Source of the DNA: Rhizobiales bacterium 2SD
GTDB taxonomy: Bacteria; Pseudomonadota; Alphaproteobacteria; Rhizobiales; Beijerinckiaceae
Length of the DNA: 64,000 nt
Direction: 5' to 3'
Assembly: GCA_005502805.1 (NCBI GenBank)
Contig: SCMY01000017.1
Location: forward strand, 32,043-96,042
A program made the translations under genes and the position numbers. Shown in pieces: positions 53,154-62,800 of the stretch. Position 1 is the stretch's first letter. Each line of letters starts with the position of its first letter. The notes beneath the pieces are model-generated. The model made no database searches. It was not told the origin of the DNA and worked only from the letters and a program-made list of their open reading frames with translations.

Positions 53154-53543
53154 ATGCCTCGCCGTCTCATCTCCACCGGCTCGCCTTTCGAGCGCTCCTT
53201 CGGCTATTCGCGCGCCGTCGTCGACGGCGATCTCGTCTTCGTCTCCGGCACGACCGGCTACGACTACGCCACCATGATCCTGCCGGAAGACGCCGCCGAG
53301 CAGGCGCGCAATATCTTCCGCACGCTGGAGGCGGTGCTGGCCGAGGCCGGCTCCTCGCTCGCGCAGGTGGTCCGGGCGCAGTATTTCGTCACCGACCGGA
53401 GCTATTGCGAGCCGGTGCTCGCCGTCTGCGGCGAGGTCTTCCGCGAAATCAGGCCAGCAGGGGGCATGTACATCGTCGCCGGCCTGCTGAAGCCGGAGAT
53501 GAAGGTGGAGATCGAGGTCACGGCGCGGCTCGCATCGGCCTGA
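53154..53543 (+). CDS. RidA-family protein lacking the catalytic arginine
   Basis: 129-residue YjgF/YER057c/UK114 fold protein. FVSGTTGYDYATMILPEDAAEQARNIFRTLEAVL in outline and VRAQYFVTDRSYCEPVLAV are typical. At the position of the arginine needed for imine deamination in RidA (R105 of E. coli, in PARSCVEV) this protein has glycine (PAGGMYIV), so it is likely one of the non-deaminase Rid subfamilies. Single gene ahead of leuB with a 99-bp gap. Confidence 0.88.
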   Translation: MPRRLISTGSPFERSFGYSRAVVDGDLVFVSGTTGYDYATMILPEDAAEQARNIFRTLEAVLAEAGSSLAQVVRAQYFVTDRSYCEPVLAVCGEVFREIRPAGGMYIVAGLLKPEMKVEIEVTARLASA

Positions 53544-53642
53544 GCCTCCGCTGCAGCGGGGCAGGGCTGCATGCTCGGTCTTGCGCCGGTGGCCGTGCGC
53601 CCCTAAGCAGCCAGCGCATTTCTGTTGCGCGAGGCTCAATCG

Positions 53643-54752
53643 ATGGCGAACCACAAGCTCCTGCTGCTCCCCGGCGACGGCATCGGCCCCGAGGTGATGG
53701 GGCAGGTCGAGAAGATCGTCTCCTGGTTCGAGAAGCAGGGCCTCGGCTCGTTCTCGCTCGAGCGCGGCCTCGTCGGCGGCGCCGCCTATGACGCCCACAA
53801 GGCGGCGATCTCGGAAGGCGACATGAAGCTCGCCCAGGAGGCCGACGCGGTGCTCTTCGGCGCCGTCGGCGGGCCGAAATGGGCCGATGTGCCCTATCAG
53901 CACCGCCCCGAGGCCGGCCTGCTGCGCCTGCGCAAGGATCTCGGCCTGTTCGCCAACCTCCGCCCCGCGATCTGCTATCCGGCGCTGGCCTCGGCCTCGT
54001 CGCTGAAGCCCGAGGTCGTCGAAGGCCTCGACATCCTGATCGTGCGCGAGCTCACCGGCGGTGTCTATTTCGGCGAGCCGAAGGAGATCGTCACGCTGGA
54101 GGACGGCTCCAAGCGCGGCGTCGATACCCAGCTCTACAGCACCGGCGAGATCGAGCGCATCTGCGCCGTCGCCTTCGAGCTGGCGCGCACCCGCCGCAAC
54201 AAGGTCTCCTCGGCCGAGAAGCACAACGTCATGAAGACCGGCGTGCTCTGGAAGCAGACGGTCACCGCCCTGCACGCCAAGAGCTACAAGGACGTCGAGC
54301 TCGAGCATGTGCTCGCCGACAACTGCGCCATGCAGCTGGTGCGCTGGCCCAAGCAATACGACGTCATCGTTTGCGACAACCTGTTCGGCGACATCCTCTC
54401 CGACGTTGCGGCGATGCTGACCGGCTCGCTCGGCATGCTGCCCTCCGCCTCGCTCGGCGCCGAGGACCCGGCGACCGGCAAGCGCAAGGCGCTCTACGAG
54501 CCCGTGCACGGCTCGGCGCCCGACATCGCCGGCAAGGGCCTCGCCAACCCGATCGCGATGATCGGCTCCTTCGCCATGGCCCTGCGCTATTCCTTCGGCG
54601 CCGGTGAGGCCGCCGACCGGCTCGAAGGCGCGATCGCCGATGTGCTCGGCGCCGGCACCCGCACCAAGGACATCGCCGCGCCCGGCGCCAACGCCGTCTC
54701 GACCACCGAGATGGGCGACGCCATCGTCAAGGCGCTCGAAGCGCGCGGCTGA
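53643..54752 (+). CDS. leuB: 3-isopropylmalate dehydrogenase
   Basis: 369 residues; oxidises and decarboxylates 3-isopropylmalate to 2-ketoisocaproate in leucine synthesis. Marks: LLLLPGDGIGPEVM, LRLRKDLGLFANLRPA, LTGGVYFG, the active-site pair of Tyr in STGEIERI context, VICDNLFGDILSDVAAM-like metal site (IVCDNLFGDILSDVAAMLTG in outline) and EPVHGSAPDIAGK. Start at MANHKLLLLPG. About 44-48 kb from leuC and leuD. Confidence 0.97.
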   Translation: MANHKLLLLPGDGIGPEVMGQVEKIVSWFEKQGLGSFSLERGLVGGAAYDAHKAAISEGDMKLAQEADAVLFGAVGGPKWADVPYQHRPEAGLLRLRKDLGLFANLRPAICYPALASASSLKPEVVEGLDILIVRELTGGVYFGEPKEIVTLEDGSKRGVDTQLYSTGEIERICAVAFELARTRRNKVSSAEKHNVMKTGVLWKQTVTALHAKSYKDVELEHVLADNCAMQLVRWPKQYDVIVCDNLFGDILSDVAAMLTGSLGMLPSASLGAEDPATGKRKALYEPVHGSAPDIAGKGLANPIAMIGSFAMALRYSFGAGEAADRLEGAIADVLGAGTRTKDIAAPGANAVSTTEMGDAIVKALEARG

Positions 54753-54759
54753 GGCGCGC

Positions 54760-54914
54760 CGTCATTCCGGGGTGCTGCGCAGCAGCGAGCCCGGAATCCA
54801 TGTACACAACGCTGTTCCAGCTCGTCATGCTCGCCCTTGTGGCGAGCATCCACGTCTTGAACACCGCTCTCGAAGAACGAAGACGTGGGTGGTCGGGACA
54901 AGCCCGACCATGAC
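54760..54914. repeat. Composite intergenic repeat, copy of the 10.2-kb element
   Basis: Shares GAGCCCGGAATCCAT, then TCGTCATGCTCGCCCTTGTGG..GCGAGCATCCACGTCTTGAACACC, then GAAGACGTGG(A/G)TGGTCGGGACAAGCCCGACCATGACG with 10126-10338 (given in pieces), but lacks the closing outer arm. It sits between convergent leuB and the ABC exporter. Confidence 0.75.
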
Positions 54915-54934
54915 GCGGTAGGCCGTTCAGCCTT

Positions 54935-56659
<1,725 letters not shown>

Positions 56660-56837
56660 GGCGGGCGCGGCTTTAGCACGCGGCGTTGCGGCGAGCCATG
56701 AGCTGGAGGCGGGGCAGGGGCGGCGCTGGCGGCAGATTTGCCACAACAGCGCGATTTTGCCGGGTGTGAACCGCCGTTCATTGCCTTGCCGGGGCCTTGG
56801 CCTGAGCTTCAGGCTGCGGTTGGGGCCTGATTTGTCG

Positions 56838-59800
56838 ATGCGGAATGATCTGAAGCCAGCGCGGACGCTGCCGGCGCGTGGCCGGCGGCCGGAGCGGTTG
56901 CGTCAGTCTGTTTCCGTGCTCGCGCTCGGCCTCGCCCTGCTCGCTGTCGTGCCCGCCGCCCGTGCCCAGTCAGTGACTGGGATCGGCGACCTCGATCCGA
57001 GCCTTCCCGCGCCGCTGCCGAGCTGGAATCTCGGTGGCGCGAACCTCACCATCGGCAATACCGGAACCGGCACGCTGACCATCGAGAATGGCGGCACGGT
57101 CGCGAACGCCTTAGGATTTATCGGCCGCAATGCCGGCAGCACCGGGACGGTGACGGTGACTGGCGCCGGCTCGACCTGGACCAATAGCGGCGACCTCACT
57201 GTCGGCAATGACGGCACCGGTACGCTGACCATCGAGAATGGCGGCAGCGTCAGCAATATCTTTGGCTTCATCGGCCGCAACGCCGGCAGCACCGGCACCG
57301 TGACCGTGACGGGCCCCGGCTCGACCTGGACCAACAGCAGCATCCTCACCGTCGGCTCTTCCGGTACCGGCACGCTCTCCATTACGAATGGCGGCAGCGT
57401 CACCAGCGCCAGCAGCACGGTGGGCTACGCCGACGTGGGAACGGGCACGGTGACGGTCAGCGGCACCGGCTCGTCCTGGACCAATAGCGGCCAGCTCTTC
57501 ATCGGCGACATCGGCAGGGGCACGCTGACCATCGAGGCCGGCGGCCGCGTCAGCAATACCTATGGCTATGTCGGCAACAATACCGGCAGCACCGGCGAGG
57601 TGACGGTGACCGGCCCCGGCTCGACCTGGACCAATACCGACAGGCTCTATATCGGCAACTACGGCGCCGGCACGCTGACCATCGAGAATGGCGGCAGTGT
57701 CAGCAACGCGAGCGTTGCCTTTCTTGCCACCTATTACGGCAGCACCGGCACGGCGACGGTGAGCGGGGTGGGTTCGACCTGGACCAATAGCGGCGTCTAT
57801 GTCGGCCATGAGGGCATCGGTACGCTGAGAATCGAGAATGGTGGCACGGTCACCAGCAGCGGCGCCAGCATCCTCGGGAACAGCGGCACCGGCACGGTAA
57901 CGGTGACCGGGACCGGCTCGACCTGGAGTGCCGGCACCCAGCTCTATGTCGGCCGCAACGGCACCGGCACGCTGACCATCGAGGCCGGCGGCAAGGTCTC
58001 GAACGGCACTGGCATGATCAGCGGCGGTGGCGGCGGCACCAGCACGGTGACCGTAACCGGTGCCAACTCGACCTGGACCAACAGCGGCGAGCTCTTTGTC
58101 GGCGACACCGGCAACGGCACGCTGACCATCGCGAATGGCGGCAGCGTCAGCAACGCCCGAGGCAATATCGGCTATAATCTCGGTGTCACCGGCGCGGTGA
58201 CAGTGACCGGGACCGGCTCGAGCTGGGCCAATTTCGGTGATCTGACTGTCGGCCATCTCGGCACAGCGACGCTGACCATCGAGAACGGTGGCAGCGTCAC
58301 CAACAACGTCGGCTTTGTCGGCTTCGCCGGCGGCACCGGCACGGTGACGGTGACCGGCCCGGGCTCGACCTGGAGCAACAGCGGCGAGCTCTATGTCGGT
58401 TACCTCGGCACCGGTACGCTGACGGTCGAGAACGGTGGCAAGGTCTCGAATACCTGGAGCTTCGTTGGCTTCTTAGGCGGCAGCAGCGGGACGGTTACGG
58501 TAACCGGCGCCGGCTCGACCTGGGCGAACAGCGGCGAGCTCTATGTCGGCAATTCAGGTACCGGTACGCTGACGGTCTCGAATGGCGGCACGGTCTCGAA
58601 CACCACTGGCACGATCGGCTACAATGCCGGCAGCACCAGCATGGTGACGGTAACCGGCACGGGCTCGACCTGGACCAATAGCGGCGAGCTCCATGTCGGC
58701 CGTGACGGCAGCGGCACGCTCACCGTCTCGAATGGCGGCACGGTCTCGAATACCATTGGCTATGTCGGCAACAACGCCGGCAGCACCGGCACGGTGACGG
58801 TGACCGGGGCCGGCTCGACCTGGACCAATAGCGGCGATCTCCATGTCGGCTATGCCGGCACCGGCACGCTGACCATTGAGAATGGCGGCACAGTCTCGAA
58901 CAGCAACATTGGCTATGTCGGCTACAACGGCGGCAGCGGCACCGTGACGGTGACCGGCGCCGGCTCGACCTGGACCAATGGCAGTAGACTCTGGGTAGGC
59001 AACGGCACGCTGACGATCGCGGATGGCGGCGCGGTCTCGAACACCGATGGCACAATCGCCGGAGGACCCGGCAGCACCGGCACGGTGACAGTGACGGGTG
59101 CCGGCTCGACCTGGACCACGAGCGGCAATCTCGTTATCACGCGCGCCGGCGTGCTGAGGATCGAGGATGGCGGCGCCGTTTCGAGCGCCAGTGGCCGGCT
59201 CGGCATCAACAGCGGCAGCGCCTCGGCGACGGTGACCGGTGCCGGCTCGACCTGGACCATGACTTACGATCTTTCTGTCGGCGGGGTGGGCGCCGCCGCG
59301 GTCACAATCGAGAATGGCGGCAAGGTGTCGAGCGGCTCCGGCGTCGTCAGCGGCAGCTCTACCGCTGGCACGATGACAGTGACCGGTGCCGGCTCGAGCT
59401 GGACAAATTCCGGCAGTCTTCATGTCGGCTACACCGGCACCGGTACGCTGACCATCGCAGATGGCGGCAAGGTTTCGAACACGGTCGGCAATCTCGGCTA
59501 CTTTGGCGCCAGCAGCGGTTTCTCCGGCATCGGCTCGGTGACGGTGACGGGCGCCGGCTCGACCTGGACCAATAGCGGTGGGTTGCGTGTCGGCCTTGAC
59601 GGTACCGGGACGCTGATCGTCGAGAATGGCGGCAAGGTCTCGAACACGGTCGGCTATGTCGGCAGGAATGCCGGCAGCACCGGCACGGCGACGGTGACCG
59701 GCGCCGGCTCGACCTGGACCAACAGCGCCGAACTCTATGTCGGCGAGTCGGGCACCGGCACGCTGACCATCGCCGCTGGCGGCACGGTCACGACCGCCGG

Positions 59801-62800
59801 TGCAGGCGGCTTCATCGGCAACATGGCCGGCTCGAACGGCACCGTAAAGGTGACCGGCACGGGCTCGGCCTGGACCATCAGCAACGTCTCGGCCTCAACC
59901 GGGGAGCTTTATGTCGGCGCTTCCGGCACCGGCACCCTGACCATCGAGGCTGGCGGCGCGGTCAGGAACACCTCCGGCTATCTCGGCTTTGCCTCCGGCA
60001 GCAGCGGCACCGTGACGGTGACCGGCCCGGATTCGCGCTGGACCGTCGACGGCATCCTCGATGTCGGCGTCTCCGGCACCGGCACGCTGACCATCGCGAA
60101 TGGCGGAAGAGTCAAGGCCGTCCTCAGCCAGATCGGAGAAAACGGCTCCGGCGCCGTGACGGTCACGGGCGCCGGCTCGATCTGGCAGAACAGCGGCATC
60201 GAAATCGACGGCAACGGCACGGTCACCGTCGAAAAGGGCGGCCATGCCGGAACGGCTTGGCTGTACCTTTTCGGCGGCACGCTGAACCTGCTCGGTGATG
60301 CCAGCAGCGGCCGTGGCGTGCAGGAGGCCAACTACGTCATCGTCAACCCCGGGAGCACGCTCAATCTGGACGGCGGCATCCTGCGCGCGCGCATGAGCCA
60401 CTCCGCGTTCCTCGACGGCTCCGGTGTGGTGACCATCGGCCCGAACGGCGCCTTCTTCGACAGCAATGGCCACGATATCGCCGTCTTGACCGTTCTGAGC
60501 GGCACAGGCGGCTTGACCAAGCTCGGCGGCGGCACGCTGACGCTGAGCGGGAACAACAGCTATGCCGGCGGCACGACGATTACCGGCGGCAGGCTCGCAG
60601 TCGGGGGGGACTTCAACCTCGGCGACGCCTCGGGCGGATTGACGCTGGACGGCGGCACGCTGCTGGTGACGAGCAGCTTCTCCTCCGCGCGCGCAGTGAC
60701 ATTGGGCAGCGCCGGCGGCGGGGTCCAGGTCGACAGCGCGGTGCAGCTCATCCTCGACGGCACGATCGCCGGCACGGGCGGGCTGACCAAGAGCGGCGAC
60801 GGTGAGCTCGTGCTCAACGGCAGCAATACCTATGGCGGCGGCACCACGGTGTCCGGCGGCAGGCTGTCGGTCTCGTCCGATGCCAATCTCGGCGCGGCCT
60901 CGGGCGGGCTGACGCTGGATGGCGGCACCTTGTTCGCCACCTCTAGCTTCGCGTCCTCGCGCGCGGTGACGCTGGGAAGCAGCGGTGGCGGGATCGAGGT
61001 CGCGCCTGCGACGTATTTCTCGCACAACGGCACGATCTCCGGCCCGGGCGGACTGACCAAGACCGGCCCCGGCATACTCGGGCTCTCCGGCACCAGCAGC
61101 TATTCCGGCGCGACCCTGGTGGCGGACGGCACACTCGATATTACTGGCGCCGGCGCGCTGTCGGCCACCTCCGACTACACGATCGCCGCCGGCGCCATAC
61201 TCAGCGTCAATGACGGGGTCGGCACGGTCACGGCCGGCGCGATCGGCGGTGCAGGCCAGATCCGGATCAAGAGCGGCTCGACCCTGGAAACCGGCGCGCT
61301 CGACACCTCGACCGCCTTCACTGGGGTGATCTCCGAGGCTGGCGCGCTCAGGAAGGTCGGCAGCGGCACGCTGACGCTGTCCGGAGCGAACACCTATACC
61401 GGTGGCACGACGGTCGCGGGCGGCAAGCTCTTGATCTCGTCCGACGCCAATCTCGGCGCGGCCTCGGGCGGGCTGACGCTCGCTGGCGGCACGCTGCAGG
61501 TGACCAATAACGTCCTGTCCGCGCGGGCAGTGACGCTGGCAGGCGCCGGCGGCACGATCGACGTCATCAGCGGTCCCTTGAACCTCTCCGGCGCCATCTC
61601 GGGCAAGGGCGCTCTGACCAAGCTCGGCAGCGGGCAGCTGACATTGTCGGGTGTGAACACCCACTCCGGACCGACCCTGCTTGCGCAGGGAACGCTCTAC
61701 ATCAACGGCTCGCAGGCGCTGTCGGCCGCCTCGGACTATACGGTCGCGTCCGGTGCGATACTCCAGGTGAACGATTCGTTCGGCACGGTGACGGCCGGCT
61801 CGATCGCCGGGACCGGCCAGATCGTGATCGAGAGCGGCTCGGTGCTGGAGGCCGGCGCGACCAACGCCTCGACTGCGTTCCTCGGCGGGATCTATGGCAA
61901 TGGCGGGCTGCGCAAGGTCGGCACCGGCACGCTGGAGCTGGGCTGGGAGAACAGCTATGCCGGCGGCACCACCATCGCTGGCGGCGTGGTCAGCATCCTG
62001 CAGGAGAGCAATCTCGGCGCGAGCACGGGCGCGCTGACGCTGGATGGCGGCGTGCTCAAAGTGACCGGGACGTTCCTCAACAAGCTCGATCGCGCCATCG
62101 TCTTCGGTCCGAACGGCGGCGGCTTCGACATCGCTGAATTCAGCAACACCTTCGATCTGAGCCAGTCCTTCTCCGGCCCGGGCGCGTTCAGCAAGGCTGG
62201 CCCCGGCACCCTGGTGCTGAAGGGCACGCACAGCTATTCCGGCGCGACCAGCGTCACGAACGGCGTGCTGCGGGCGGGCCAAGCCGGCTCGTTCTCGCCG
62301 AACTCGGCCTTCACCGTCGCTGCGGGCGCGCGCCTCGATTTCGCCGGCTTCGACCAGTCGGTCGGCTCGCTCGCGGGGGGAGGAACCCTCGCGCTCGGCG
62401 CCGCTTCGCTGAGCGTAGGCGCGAACAACGCCTCGACCAGCTTCTCCGGCGCGATCTCCGGTACGGGCGGATTGACCAAGACGGGCGCGGGCACGCTGAC
62501 GCTGTCGGGCGCAAACAGCTATACCGGCGCGACGGCGGTCACCGGCGGCGCGCTGATCGTCAATGGCGCGCTCGCCAGCTCCGCCGTCCAGGTCGGCAAT
62601 GGCGCGACGCTCGGCGGCTCCGGCACGATCGCAGGGGTGGTGACGGTCGCCTCGGGCGGCACGCTCTCGGCCGGTAACAGCCCGGGCACGCTGACGCTCG
62701 CCTCGCTCACCCTGAACGCCGGCTCGAACACGGTGTTCGAGCTGAACAATCCCGGCGTGGTCGGCGGGCCCGGCAACGACCACATCATCGTCAACGGCAG

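Noticed and set aside
57111..58256. Further long minus-strand frames inside the autotransporter repeats (also 58554-59423)
   Set aside because: Same shadow effect: they repeat in phase with the plus-strand repeats and have no start signals or recognisable domains.
57021..60243. Regular DNA repeats of about 145 bp as a CRISPR array
   Set aside because: Repeats are coding, imperfect and contiguous, without short identical repeats separated by unique spacers, and there are no cas genes.
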